The notes: a model not told the origin generated them from the letters alone. Shown: positions 50,030 through 62,778, numbered from the stretch's first letter. The stretch: 64,000 nucleotides of DNA from Calycina herbarum (GCA_001414485.1 LLEY01000060.1:186001-250000), one strand, 5' to 3'. Numbers and translations: made by a program.

Positions 50030-51881
50030 TTACAACTTGAAATACCCGGGCTGTAACCTCTTGAACACACCTGTAGGATCAAACTTCCGTTGGATCCCCT
50101 TCAGTCTTGCGACATTCTTGGCTCCATATCCTCCGAAAACATCTTGATCGAGAGTCGCGTAGTTCATGTAAATGAATGGGTTGTCTAACCCTTTCGATTT
50201 AGCCAATTCAACACTACGAGACACGAATCTGTTAACAGTGGCAAAGACTTGTTCATCATCGCCTTCGTTGGTCCATCCCCAGTTCAGATTCATGACTATG
50301 AATGTTAGCGGAATTGGCAGTGAGGGCGAGTACCACGCACTTGTTAGAGGGCCATCAGATGCTGAGAGACCTAGCACATTTCCGCCATTCTTTTGCATAT
50401 GTTCAATGATGTTGTCTGAGAGTGGTTGGAAAGCAAAGAATGGTGCAAGGCCTGGCACAGTGAGAACTGTCGAAGCTTCTTCTGTAAAGATTGTAGTGAT
50501 GTTTTTGATGAGATCAGGATCACTCTTGAAGGTTACAGTCTTGAACCTGTTGAAGGTCAGCATTGTCCCTGGTTCGATTCTTGTATATGAACTTGGTACT
50601 CACACTTCTCTGAACAAACGTTAGCTTGGTTCTCATCTTCGGTTCGGATATACCAGCTTACCTGGCAAACGTAGTTTGGTTCAGAGCCACAGCCAAATCA
50701 CCCATACTCGAAAACCCTGTTGCATCAACCAAAGAAGAGATGTTATTCAACGTATTAAAAATGGTGGCGTTTCCAATTGCCTTTCCGTATGTCGGACCCG
50801 AAACGCCAATGAATCCTCCTAGTTGAGCGGCGTATCCATACGATATATAAAGATGGGCAAAATCATCAGTTGGGGCATCCGTCAGGAATTTCGTATAGGC
50901 ATTAGCAAGTGCCTCGTTTTTATCTGCGGTGTAGTATCGGCTGCCTCCCCACAGTAAGCCTTGTTCGAAAGTCGCGAGATCGAAGCGTGATACGATGCCG
51001 AAATTTGTGCCAGAGCCGCCGCGGAGTGCCCAGTACAGGTCGGCATGAGAGGTTGGAGAGGCATTGACGATGGCGCCGGATGCAAGAACGACCTCGTAGT
51101 TTAGGACGTTATCACAACCCCAACCGTATCGGCCAGAAAAGTACGATATTCCGCCTTCCAATGGTCAGCAGAGACATAGGAGCGAGGGACAACAGACTCA
51201 CCACCAAGAAGCAGTCCTCCAACACCAACACCAGCTTCTCTCCCCCCGACAACAGAGACGCCTAGTGGATCGAGTTTCTGGTATACATCATACCAGTTAT
51301 TACCTGGTCCCACTTGTGTCACCGTTCGATCAGAACTCAGTGCAACAGTATTCAAGTTGGCTAGGTTTATCAGGATCCCATCTTGAATACTTGATGCCCC
51401 GGCAAATGCAGCATGACCTCCACTCTTCACTGCAAATGGACATTGCGTCAATTTGGAAATCAGAATGGTGGTTGAGATGTCTTTCGCAGAGGAGGCGTCT
51501 ATCCTACAAGCAGGTGTAACTTCGGCTTGTTGGACGGACCAGTATGCTAGAGGCTGATAACCACTTGAATTCGAGCTACTGACATCTGCAGCGAACAGAG
51601 GAAGCAAAGCACACTTCTTTTGTCAGTAGCCATACCTAATAGATCATCTTGCGATATCAACTTACAGCACTTTGGCATTTACTGAATCCATTTCGGTTTG
51701 CTGAATCTTTCAAGGTTCGAATTTGGCCTTCGATTGTTGTGTAATTTGAATCAGAGGTCTTGAGCCCGACGCTTGTGAGGTTTAATAGAAGTTCATCGAA
51801 AGGATCTGTTGCTCTGGGATTTGGAAATGCGAATCCAAAAGGGAGGATGGCCAAAAAGGAGAGGGTATTGACGAGATGCAT
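50030..51881 (-). CDS. Secreted FAD-linked oxidoreductase (BBE/PCMH type)
   Basis: Five exons, 51881..51666, 51616..51202, 51154..50662, 50609..50604 and 50546..50030, give 548 residues. The family (berberine-bridge-like, 6-hydroxynicotine-oxidase-like) oxidises alcohols, sugars or secondary metabolites using covalently held FAD. An N-terminal signal peptide (LVNTLSFLAILPFGFAFP) points to secretion. Visible are CPFAVKSGGHAAFAGASS, whose GGH is the usual flavin-attachment region; then GREAGVGVGGLLLGGG, YFSGRYGWGCDNVLNYEVVL, ADLYWALRGGSGTNFGIV and a BBE-like C-terminus (YMNYATLDQDVFGGY). The fourth exon is only 6 nt; it is needed to join the reading frames. The substrate is unknown. Confidence 0.88.
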
Positions 51882-53411
51882 CTTGGCCAAAATTGAGCAC
51901 CGAATATGTTGAAATCAAGGGAGAAAGAGGGGGTTCATGAAATAACCTCTACTTCGTTCCTTCCTTGTCTGGAGGGAGAGGACAACTTAATGACCTTTCG
52001 ATTCGATGTTGACGAAACAATCTTTGAACACACCGGAACCAAAAGATTACACAGGCTGAGGGAATCCAGAAGGAAGTCACACCCCAGGCTTTCTAGAAAT
52101 TCAACAATGACAAGACCTGTACCAAGGCAAGCCCAGAGAAACACATCCACGTGGAAACTCCATGGCTTCCAATATAGGAAATTTCAATCCCGGCTTCCCA
52201 CATGGCACACGCATATTTGCTGAAGGAAATGGGCCACCCCTCTCACCGGTGGCGATTGCTTCAATGGGTATGAGACGAAATAAGAATTGGCACTTGCACT
52301 CGTGGAAGGTGCGTGGAAGGGGGTGACGGACCCAAGGAAACCAATTTCATTCATCCACCATCCCACCCAATAAATGGATCTCTGGTTCGTTCCGAGTAAG
52401 CAGGTCGGAACTTACTTGATGTGGACTAGTTTAAGCGGAGAGGGGAGTTTCCGAACCTACGGGTGGCAGATAAGGTGACCACCTTTTGGGGATTGTTTTT
52501 GAGGCTGACGATATTTGGGATTTTGAGCGGCACAGCAATAGCTTTTGAGGCCTTTATTGGCTGGGTTTCTTCAGCGGGGTGGGTCACGTGTGTTTGGCTC
52601 AACTTCTAGACTGCTTTTTGCTTTTTCGCTCTTGGGAACGTTGATTGTTTTGCGGGGTTTTTTATATGCATGTTGTTTGGGACGCCCAATTGGGATGGGG
52701 ATTTTGGGATTGTGGTAATCCGGACGCATGTCAGATGAAGATCTTGGTTGTGGGATTTCTCAAGGTTCCGGGTCTGGATCCTCCCGTCTTGACCGAGAAT
52801 GGGGTCGTTGCTCTCAGGAAGGGCCCTGTGATTTCGAATACCGCTATCGTTTTTCCTTGACGACTTAATGGTCTTCGATATTCCATCTAAAGAAATTGTC
52901 CTCGACTTCGAAATACTCTTGGTCGACAATTGGTACCACTGATGGGGTGTCTAGATTCATCTCAGTTCGGCTCTAGGTACTACTCAACGCAAGCATTCCG
53001 TACTAAATCTAAAATTGTACGAACAAGTTGAGGACAATAGGAACACTGGGTTCTATCTTCTCTAGTATTGCTTCGTAAAATATACGCTAGCTTTCGTGTC
53101 AGACCAGAATTCCTTGGTGGAACACCTGCCAATCATGAGATCTCTCGGAAGAAGACTGGAAGAGAATACCAAGAAGAATATCGAAGTTTATTTTTAATGA
53201 GCACATCAAATCAATATGGACTTCAGGTAATATGGCATTGCCTTCTACGTAAGCAAGACTATGTCATACATACAGATGTTTGTATTATTTCCAGTACGGT
53301 ATCACTAATCACTATCGCAGTCTCCTTGTTGCTCTCCCCAAGCAACACCCGAATAAATCAAATCTCGAATTAAGACTCCGCTACACCCAACATTCAAAAC
53401 CCATTCGGCTC
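51882..53411. other. Intergenic, no supported gene
   Basis: 1.5 kb. Frames of 60-107 codons on both strands lack family resemblance. A T-rich segment lies near 52610-52680. Confidence 0.35.
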
Positions 53412-55286
53412 TCAACGAAGCTCTTTCTCCTCCATCGTGGTCTTTTCCGGAATATGGCCATGCTCGAGAATATCCTTTCCAGCCGGAGGCTCGATGCCTA
53501 TTGCCGTCGCGCGATGGATATCCATGATTTCCTTATTAAATAAATTGACGTAGATGGGGTAGATCCAGGCGGCGATAAATCCGGCCATTGGAATCAGCAT
53601 CGCAGTATGGAATGTTGTCTTGCTATCAGCACCATTTTTATGCTTGAGATGAGTAGCAACAGCACCAGTCATTGCTGGAAATACAGTGCCACCACTGATC
53701 GCCGCTACTAGCAAAGACCCTCCAAATTTCGTATGTCGACCTAGTCCACGAAGTCCGAGAGTGAAAATTGTTGCAAAGCAAGCGGATTCGAAGCAGAGGA
53801 CCAAGGTGAGCATCACAATAGAGGTATCACCGGATGTTTGCGAGGCAGCGACTGCAAACACAAAGCATGCCCCTAGATACACCGCGAGAAGGTAACGTGG
53901 TTTGATGCCCTTAACCATTAACAATCCACCTGCAATAAAACGGTTTGCTGCGTAAAGACCTTGGGCAGCGGCAAAGAGGTCGGCTAATTCGAAGTCAGCA
54001 TACATTTATAGATAAGTACAAACTCCAAGTACTTACAAGCTCGTGCTGGCTCTTTTCCTGTTTCCTCAACAAAGTTGACGAAATAGTTTGCCACAGCAAC
54101 TTGCGCCCCCACGTAGCAGAATTGACTCCAAACGGCGAGGAAAAGATTAATCTGCTTTCTGAATGGTCCTGGGTCGTACTCTCCAATTTCTAACTCTTGA
54201 ACCCCCATGTCAGCGTCAGTTACTTCGGCCATTGGTGCAAGATAGAAGAGAATGATCAGCAAGCCAACAAAGCATGCCACCCCAAGATACACCCACTACA
54301 ACAAATTAGCAAACAAGTTTCGCAAAGTCATATCAGAAGCCGAGAGGAGCAAACCAAGAGGAAATGTCCTCTCGACTGCCAAATATAGGTGTTCTAAGAG
54401 GGAACAAGGGGGAAAGCTGCATACCTGGACGTTCTTGAGTCCCTCAGCCGTATCGACAGTTTTGGCGAAAAAGACTCTGGAAGCTAGTAGAGGAGCTACA
54501 AAAGATCCAACTCCTTGTACTGCTTGCGCCAAGTTCAATCGAATTTCGGAGTATCTTGGTGGACCGCAGATAGCCAGGAAAGGATCGGCAGCAGTTTCGA
54601 GGGTTGAAAGTCCTGAGCCAACAACAAACATGCTACCGCAGAAACCGCCGAATGAAGCTTTGACGCCACTAGGCCACATAAGAAGACATCCAACTGCGAG
54701 AACAGCAAGACCTGTCATGAATGTAACTCGGAATCCAAATCTTCGAAGAATCCATCCCGAGATGGTTGGTGGGCATAAGGCGTAAGCACCAAAGTACGCA
54801 GCAGAAAGACCGGAAGACTGAGATGGTGAGAGGTTTAAAGTCTTTTGGAAATGCGGGTTGAGGACATCCTAGAAGATGGGGGGTCAGTATTTGCCTATCA
54901 AAAAATGTTTCGGGATTCGGCACAGGATAATGCTGGGGTTCAGGAATGACTTGGGAGTGATTCAGGAGTGGCTCAAGAGTGATTCAAGAGAAGAAAAGCG
55001 GGAGAACGGTTTCCCGATTACCTACGAGAAGGCCATACGCGAAACCCCTGTTATCGAAATCAGCATGTTGCCCCAAGTATACTTTGTAGGTGCCAGTATT
55101 GCTTACCAGAGGAAGAAGAGGATCGTTACTGCGAGGCAAATGTCAGTACAAATTCTCAAGAATGCAGGGCTTGTTAGGAGGATGCTCACCTAGAGCACAT
55201 GGAACCAGCGATTGCCTAAGAGTTAAGTGCGCGGCGCCTGTTGCAACATCGTCTGCGACGGCGATCTTTCGTCTGTAAAGGACCAT
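53412..55286 (-). CDS. MFS sugar transporter, FucP-like
   Basis: Six exons, 55286..55190, 55128..55107, 55047..55026, 54868..54425, 54295..54037 and 53983..53412, give 471 residues. The protein resembles L-fucose/proton symporters (FucP/FHS group) with 12 helices in the plasma membrane. Marks are ILFFLWGFAYGLLDVLNPHF, assembled over three small exons, GLSAAYFGAYALCPPTISGW, SGLSTLETAADPFLAI, GPPRYSEIRLNLAQAVQGVG and GGTVFPAMTGAVATH. Two consecutive coding exons are only 22 nt each. The loop LEIGEYDPGPFRKQ lies between the two six-helix halves. Substrate could be fucose, glucose or another monosaccharide. Confidence 0.9.
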
Positions 55287-56912
55287 CTTGATGGTTTATT
55301 CGTACTTTCTTTAGAGTTGTTGTGTGTTACGAGACTAGCTTGATGGTTGTAATCTCGGAGGGGTTGAGATGTCAACTGAAGGCTACGAGCGGCCTATTTG
55401 TAGACCGAGAACTTGAGGAGAAGGCAGGGTGAATAAGAAAGGGAAAGGCCAGGGAAATTACCTCGCGGCAGATGTCAATTCACTGTTTCTATGGGCAAAT
55501 CTTTACATCGTTCTCGCTTCCCACAACATGACCTCCCCCTGACAATCACCTCTCAAAAACAACTCGGCCTAAATGACCACGGGATCATCAAACACCAACC
55601 AACCGTCTCTCTTGTATTCCCAGCTCCCAAGAACAGAAGACGGGGAACTAGGATGATTGTTCGTATCAGGGATTCTACTGGCGGTCTTCACCCAGAATGA
55701 CGCTGTACGACACCAACCACTTTCCTCTGCATTTGTGTAACGTTCATGTAGTTCGGGGTGATGACACCGAAAATTGCCCAGTATAAATCTGCGTTGACTG
55801 CATTTTAATCCCAGGAAAACGTTGGATTTACGATCCCACTAACTACGGGGAATTTGGAGGATGACGAGTATGACTGGTTGAGCAGTGAGTGTGCCTTGCT
55901 GAATACCAACTAATTACTGCTAGGATTTCGAGTTCGCCCTCGAGAGCGGGTCCTCGATCTGCATGCACATTCCCGTATCATGAACTATGTTCGCATTGTT
56001 TGTTAGTTTACCAAAGAACTTACAGCATACATACATCGCGACGCACTTGACCGAGAACCACCTCCAGGGGAATTGACCGAAGAAGCACCACCAATTAAAT
56101 CAATCCTTCTGTCAGCCTTAGTAGGACGAAGCTGCCCACTGGTTCATAGGGTAGCAAACAATCTTGTGATGTTGGTTCTCTTCAATAAATTAATGGTCAG
56201 GTGCGATTTTTCTCTGGGTTTTGTTGTATATAAAGGCTTGGTGGGTGTCGGGTTGTGGAGATATAAAAAGGTGGCTTTTTGGGCTGGTTGATGGTGAACT
56301 ACGAGTCTGGGGTTTGCGGGGTTGAAGTGTTGGCGTTTTTTATGGCGTAGTCACAGTAAGGAGTGATGGAGATGTTGATTGGATGGAAGGAGTCGAGAGA
56401 CCTATGCGCGGGTTGTGTGACGTTGAGGGCGAATCCTTCTTGAAGTGAGGCTTCAAGTGAACCCTACCTTGGTATACTTCGGAGGTCGAGAGCGGTTTCT
56501 GCATCGTGAGTGCTTTCCTTTCTTCCTTCATTTTTACGGGAGACTGCTTAGTTTGATCCCTCAAGTTGAATCCAATGGGTCTTGAATATTTTCATTTATG
56601 CACACCTGATTCTTCTATTCTTCTCAATAGTATGTACCATAATTACTCGAGACTCATTAGTACACACTTATTATAAGAACCCAAGAGTTTATACTTAGCC
56701 TAGTTCCGTGGGTTATAGTTTTATACCAATGTTTCTGTGAATTCCTCGTCTCCTCATGCCTCGTGAGCTCCTTCTCGGAAACCCATCACCGGTCGTTCCT
56801 TCCTGTGCTACGTCTCAAACACCCCCACTTCAAGCTGGTCAACTTAATATCAACTTGAACTCACCACAATACCTTTTTCCTTTGCATATAAACAAACGCA
56901 TTACCACTGATC
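55287..56912. other. Intergenic; possible oxidoreductase relic
   Basis: No intact gene. On the minus strand near 55755-55800 a short segment reads VNADLYWAIFGVITPN, which recalls the ADLYWALRGG motif of the FAD oxidoreductase at 50-52 kb. Its flanks contain stops. Other open frames are not convincing. Confidence 0.3.
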
Positions 56913-58127
56913 ATGGCGCTACTCTACCGAGTATCAACACGATATACGTGCCCACGGAATCTCAATAGAGCAGCCCCCTGGAACACTAACTTCATAACGA
57001 GACTCTCTTCCACAACCAAAAGTATTCCCTACTATCTAGGTCGCAACGCCCCCGAAACCACCCGGTAAGTCCCTTCCACCTCCCCTTGCCATTTCCTCTC
57101 ACGGAAGTACATACAATGTACTCACAAATCACAGATTAAACCGTCAACACAACATCCTAAAGAAATTCATACCTCTCCTCCACCCCATAATCCAGTCCTC
57201 CCTACCACCGTCTCCTAAGATCGCAGACTTCGCAACGGGCACGGCTATTTGGCCTCTTGAAGTCTCTACTCTCCTTCCAACTGCTGAGATCGACGGGTTC
57301 GATATCTCGGATGTACAATTTCCTTCTAGGGAGTTATGGCCGGGAAATGTGAAGCTATCTCTGAGAGATGTGCTTGATAAGGGACATTGGGAAGGAGAGG
57401 GAAAGTATGATATGATCAACGTACGCGCACTTGTTTCTGTTCTGGGGGATAGAGAGTGGGAAATTGTCTTGGGGAATTTGGTGAGGGGTTTGAGTAAGTT
57501 TCTTTTACTTTTCTCCAATCTGCGTGAAGATGACTGACTGTTTCAATGTGCTTAGAACCTGGTGGATGGATTCAGTGAGTTTTGTTGCTGTCCTGCTCTC
57601 CTCTTTCCTCAGAGATGCTTCCGTGCTAATATTTGGTTGTCAAAAGATGGGTAGATTTGGACCTCTCACCTGCAAGTTATAAATATATTCCCGCTACGAC
57701 CGATTCCTCTTCATCGCATGACCTACCATATGAGAACCCTTTGTCTCGCGGTATGAAATTGTTCCACGAATGTTGGTCTACACATCTCAATCACAATCTC
57801 GCTACTTGCACCACACTCCCCTCTCTTTTCGCAAACAATGGCTTAAATTATATATCTCACACACTCGCTCGTGTTAAGGATCACAGAGATCTTCAAGAGT
57901 TTACGATTTTAAATGCACATGCAACTTCATCTGTCCTTTCTGGTTGGGCTGCTGATATACGCGCTGAACGGGGATTGAAGAGTGGGGACCGGGGGAAGGG
58001 CAAGATGGATTTTACACCTGATGAAATTGAGGATGTAGCGAGGGAGATGATGAGATTTTCGAGAGAAGGAAAGTTTTGGGTCAATATGGACTTGCATGTT
58101 GTGGTTGGGAGGAAAATGATGGGTTGA
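56913..58127 (+). CDS. SAM-dependent methyltransferase (UMTA/LaeA-like)
   Basis: Four exons, 56913..57064, 57135..57493, 57556..57574 and 57647..58127, give 336 residues; phases close. The core has IADFATGTAIWPLEVS (SAM-binding motif I), EIDGFDISDVQFPS and YDMINVRALVSVLGD. These precede KPGGWIQWVDLD, the standard motif following the nucleotide fold. The latter is encoded across a 19-nt exon. The N-terminus is rich in Arg, Ser and Thr (RLSSTTKSIPYYLGRN), and mitochondrial targeting is possible. Related fungal enzymes are often linked to secondary metabolism, but no such cluster is visible here. The substrate is unknown. Confidence 0.85.
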
Positions 58128-58352
58128 AGATGGAGATTCTCTTTACGTTTGCAGTAAACCATTCGCTTCCTTGTATACAGAGACCTTTTTTTTGTCTATA
58201 GCTACTCTATGGCTTTTGATACTACAGGTGCTTTGATTCCTCAGGCCCCACGAATCTCCAGATGAGGTATGACCTTCAAGACTCAAAGATTTAGTACCAG
58301 CGATAAACGGCAAGATCCAACTCCACCTGACGCATATCTTCCCCATTCCATT

Positions 58353-59096
58353 TCAATTCTTGGACTTGACGAGTGTAAATAAAACCCCACAAAGCGCTTC
58401 GCGTCTGGCTCCCCCCACCAAGTACCACTCTATCCATTTCATAAAGTGACAATACAGGCCCGCAACTTCCGCATTCCGATCCTTGGATTTCTCCAGAATG
58501 ACTCGATAACTCTTGTCGGCAAAATCTAGGAGCTTAATTGTCGTCCCATCCCCCAATAACTCCCTCATAACCTGGCTACAAGCCGAACAATACGCATATT
58601 TTGGGTCCCCAGCGTCCGGATCTCTCTCGACTTCCTCAAATATGATCGTTTTTAGAGAGGGCGTAGCTCCATTTACCTGTAACAAATATCGAACAGCCTC
58701 GTCGATATACATCGTCTGAGCATCACAATCGAGTACCAGATACTTCACATATTTTCCCCACCGGAATTTTTGCATTCCCCGAACGCTGAGTTTTGATAAC
58801 GGCATCCGAAGCGTGTCGATATTCCAATCTATATATGCGTTTTGATAGTTGTTGGTTGTGTAGGTTTCCAGAACAAGTAACCGAGATTCGTGACATGCGG
58901 AGAGAAGGAACGTCGGGAGCGGTTGGTTGATTTTCAATTTATTGCCATCCTTGCGATTAAATAGCGCTTGGAGGACACGAGCACCTGGCAGCGCGAATTT
59001 CCAGACTGTCAACCGAATTTCGGCGGGAAGTGTAGGGAAGAAAGCGAATGCTGAGCCAGTGGAAATGGCTAAGTCGGTTGAAAGTCGTCGCGACAT
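58353..59096 (-). CDS. 2EXR-domain hypothetical protein
   Basis: A single exon of 247 residues starting at the first ATG (MSRRLSTD). The segment AFFPTLPAEIRLTVWKFALP at about residues 18-38 is the 2EXR motif, and ACHESRLLVLETY follows, as in this large fungal family of unknown role. The C-terminal half has a cysteine pair (YCSACSQ). It belongs to the same broad family as the protein at 9057-10377 but is not a close copy. Confidence 0.75.
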   Translation of the reverse strand: MSRRLSTDLAISTGSAFAFFPTLPAEIRLTVWKFALPGARVLQALFNRKDGNKLKINQPLPTFLLSACHESRLLVLETYTTNNYQNAYIDWNIDTLRMPLSKLSVRGMQKFRWGKYVKYLVLDCDAQTMYIDEAVRYLLQVNGATPSLKTIIFEEVERDPDAGDPKYAYCSACSQVMRELLGDGTTIKLLDFADKSYRVILEKSKDRNAEVAGLYCHFMKWIEWYLVGGARREALCGVLFTLVKSKN

Positions 59097-60032
59097 GATT
59101 TTGGTGGTGGAGAGACAATGATAACTCAAGACTCTAGGAAACCGAATGCAGATATTGTCTCAGTTGTGGGAAAATGACGGAATAGGCATTTGCAAGTTGA
59201 TCCACGGTGGTGGAAGCTAAATATTTTGTTGTGCGGCTTCCTGCCGCTACATCACATTTGGTTAGGGGGTGAATTACAAGACTATCTGTAATGGACCTCA
59301 GCACCAGCAGGTTCCCTTCCCCAGCGTGAATAAGAGACAGTCGCTCCTTCCCTCCCTTGACCTCGACCTCATGCCGCATCACATCGTACAGAGAAAATAT
59401 TATAGTTCCTTTCGTCATTAACAGCCTAACCTCGATCTACACTTCAAGATTTCTGTCTTTTCTCGATGCCTTGTATAGCAAGAACAATTTCTTCTCCTCC
59501 TATTCATCAAATGAAACACCTATCCCCTCCTAGATTTCTCATCTCTTCCACCAGATCAGCACAAATACCAGCGCACATCAGAAGTAGGTATAAACAATGT
59601 CTTTTTGATGTTTAGAGCGGTTGAAACTGTGCACATCCATCCGTATTTGAAGAGATACCACAGAGTAAAACATCCAACCCCTAATTCAAGCTACAGAAAT
59701 TATGAAAACTCACATACTCTAGTAGCAACACTTCAAGAATCAATTATGATAGATACTGGACGCAAGAGCTGAAGCAAACCATAGGGTCATCTGGACGTCA
59801 TGCCAAGTTCTCCTACACCACTTTATCTTCAGAAGACAAAACCCCCTTTATTCCAATTTCACATCCCAAGAGATAATTTCTTCGTTCTAGTTTTGAAAAG
59901 GGGTAATATCATTTTCTAATGCAATCTACACCCCACGAGCCTAACCCTAATGTCACATTGCCCAATTCCCGCATCCCCTAGCTATCTATACAAAAGTTCC
60001 TCCGACCATCATTCAATTTGATGCAACCCCAA
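59097..60032. other. Intergenic, nothing recognised
   Basis: 0.9 kb between two minus-strand genes. No gene or repeat supported. Confidence 0.4.
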
Positions 60033-61876
60033 CTACAACTTCATCCCCATAACCTTCCCTACCCTTAAACTCTGCCGAATACTCAAATCCAACATAATCT
60101 CCTCACTCCCCCCAGGAATAGCATAGGCCCTAACATCCCGATACAGCCTCTCGACCTTTCCTCCCTGTCCCCCACGACTATAACTCAAACCACCAAAGAT
60201 CTGACTAGCCTCTCTAGCGCAGAACTCAAAGGTTACAGTAGATTGTGCTTTGAGACCGGCAATTGGACCTCCAAGTCTTAACATGGCCATTTGTTCAGGC
60301 ATGTGTGAGATTTGGTGGATAAGGGATTCGAGCCAGGAATAGGAGGCTTCGATTTGACGAGCCATGTGGGCGAGTTTGAGTCGGATTACGGGGTGTTCGA
60401 TGAGTTTCTTGCCGAAGGTGCGGCGCTTATGGGCGTATTTTATGGATTCTTCATAGCAGACTCGGGAGAAGCGGAGGCATTGGATGATGATGCCGATACG
60501 TTCGTGGTTGAAGTTTGTCATGATGACTATTAATGTTAGTTTGAGTTTCAAATTTGTAGGTAATATTGGGGAATGTACCTTTGAAACCTTGGTTCTCCTT
60601 TCCAATCAAGTTCTCAACTGGGACTTTGACGTCCTCGAATGTGATATATGTTGTTCCACTTGACCAGACACCTTGGCAGTCCATCTTTCTGGTGCTGACA
60701 CCACCCATACTTCTCTCAATGAGGAGTACACTGATACCGTTCATTCCACTTTCTGGAGTGCCAGTTCGGACAGCAGTGGTAAAGTAATCAGACCAAATAC
60801 CATTGGTGATCCACTTCTTCTCACCATTGACGATATAATGCTTGCCATCTTCAGTCAACTTGGCCTCGCAAGTGAGGTTGGCAACATCACTACCAGCATC
60901 TGGTTCAGTAATCGCCAAACAAATACGCTTGTCACCGTTCAAGATACCCGGTAGAACTCTCTTGACAACCTCCTTCTTGCCAAACTTGACAAGTGGAGGA
61001 CATCCAATACCGAAACCACCAATAACGTTCCAGACAAATCCTCCACTGGCAGCGCGAGATAGTTCATCCGTGACCAACATCTCGTGGAACAGATCCCATT
61101 GCTCGGGTGCCACACTCTTGATTCTGTTGTCTGTATATTCGGTGGGGTAATGCATGCCCATTAATCCGGCGAGGTATCCTCGTGTGCCCATCTCCTTGTA
61201 GATTTCGTCTGGGACTTTTCGTGCCTCGTCCCATTCTGCAACAAATGGCTCGACCTTTTCGGAGATCCAATCGCGGACTTCTTCGCGAAGAGCGGCATGT
61301 GTTTCGTTGAAGTATGGGGAGTGGAACTGTATCAATTACGGTCAGCTTTCAGTTCCAAGAATCAAACAGCAATCTGACAGAGGGCAACATACACCTTGAT
61401 ACCAACTTGGGTCTGCGAATGGGATTAAATCACCATATGGCTCCAATGCCTCAGCATCCGTATTATCCACCACCTGCTTCGCACCCTTTCCAGGCATTGC
61501 TGATACCGTACCACTCTCAGCCTTTGGCTTCACAGTCTCCTCTTTTGGACTCGCGGGTGGTGTTGGAGGGGCAGCGCTCTTCTTTGTATCCAGCGATCCG
61601 ACCTGCAATTTCGCCTTGTATTTCTTGAGGATGCCTTCGTTGTGGTATTTCCAGAATTGTTTGCTAGCTTCCTTGCCGGCTACTCGCGTGAGGATCTTCT
61701 TTCCGCCTGTAGAGAGGTGGTCAGCATGCTGGCAATGGCTATGGGGAGAGGGCTGGCATACCTGGATGCTCATCTGCGAATTTGGTGAGATCGTAGACGT
61801 CTTCGTCAATGACAACGTAGAGATCATCTGCTTTGTTATGCGACGCAACGTCGGCTTGGGTAAATGATTTGGACAT
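60033..61876 (-). CDS. Cytochrome b5-acyl-CoA dehydrogenase fusion
   Basis: Four exons, 61876..61762, 61706..61393, 61326..60579 and 60526..60033, give 556 residues. The first ~85 residues are a cytochrome b5 domain with the heme site DEHPGGKKIL, split by the first intron, and a second His in FWKYHNEGIL. A Pro/Lys/Glu-rich linker follows. From about 150 the chain is an acyl-CoA dehydrogenase: LAITEPDAGSDVANL, KKWITNG and TFGKKLIEHPVIRLKLAHM. ASQIFGGLSYSRGG and VRAYAIPGGSEEIMLDL follow. The fused b5 may pass electrons from FAD; this pairing occurs in other fungi. The enzyme would take part in fatty-acid or branched acyl-CoA oxidation, in mitochondria or peroxisomes. Confidence 0.93.
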
Positions 61877-62778
61877 GGTGGAGGTGGGATGTTTGCAAGA
61901 GACGAATTGGAAGAAAAGAAGAAGAAGAAAGAGTCAGTCAACAAGAGAAAAGAGTTTTGAGGGAAGAGAAGATGACTTTATTACTTGTTTCCTAGTGTAG
62001 CTTGTGTTTGAAAGGCCAAGTTAATAGGGGACTCGGTATCCGACTGCTTTCACATGTCTCATGAGCATTCCTCTCTCCTTCTCCGCAACCGATTCCAAGC
62101 GCCCCACGCAAACCCCGGATTCTGCTTCAACATCTCACCTTTTCCCATCAGCTGCGGCAGCTGCGACCATCGTCGGTCATGTGTCACAAAATGTTACGAT
62201 TCGAAGGCGTCTGATTGGTTGTCCTTTAACATGTGAAGATTCGGAGATGCAATGACGCGCTAAAGCGGACTTTGGACAAATGAGCGAAAGAGGAAAGTAC
62301 CGAGGTTGTTTGGAAGATGGCTCGGCGCATTGAAACGAGTCAGGTGATGCATTTTCAAAGTCTCCATCCTTTCATCTTGATTAAGATACAATTCCTCTTT
62401 ATCTTCAAATCAAGAGTATGTTGAAGCGAGAAGCGACAGTAGTTGGGCGGTATCGTTTTGCTTTCACAACTCGCGTAGAGCCGCTGTCACACTCGTCTTC
62501 TCCGCTTTCTTCTTGTCCCTCTCTGTGCACTTTTCTCTCATGTTAGAAAATCATTTCATTTAAAAGTCTTCTCAGTTTGTAGAAGATATTGCAAGGCAAG
62601 GAAAGAAAAGAATGAAGTCATTCGCGGAATTTTGTCAGCTTCAGTTGTCATAACAACTGATGCTGAAATAAGCGGACATCCCAGGCAACCATCCTCACTC
62701 AAAACGAATATATCTTTCCACACCTTTACAACTCAATGATTCTCACGCTCTCTTGATTTTCCCATACAACCCCTAAAA
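61877..62778. promoter_or_regulatory. Shared upstream region b5-ACAD / sirtuin
   Basis: 0.9 kb between divergent starts, with no supported gene. GAAGAAGAAGAAA near 61915-61932 lies in the ACAD leader, on its template strand. Confidence 0.4.

Noticed and set aside
49894..58127. Secondary-metabolite cluster (FAD oxidase, MFS, methyltransferase)
   Set aside because: No backbone enzyme or pathway regulator is visible, spacing is wide, and the MFS looks like a sugar symporter.
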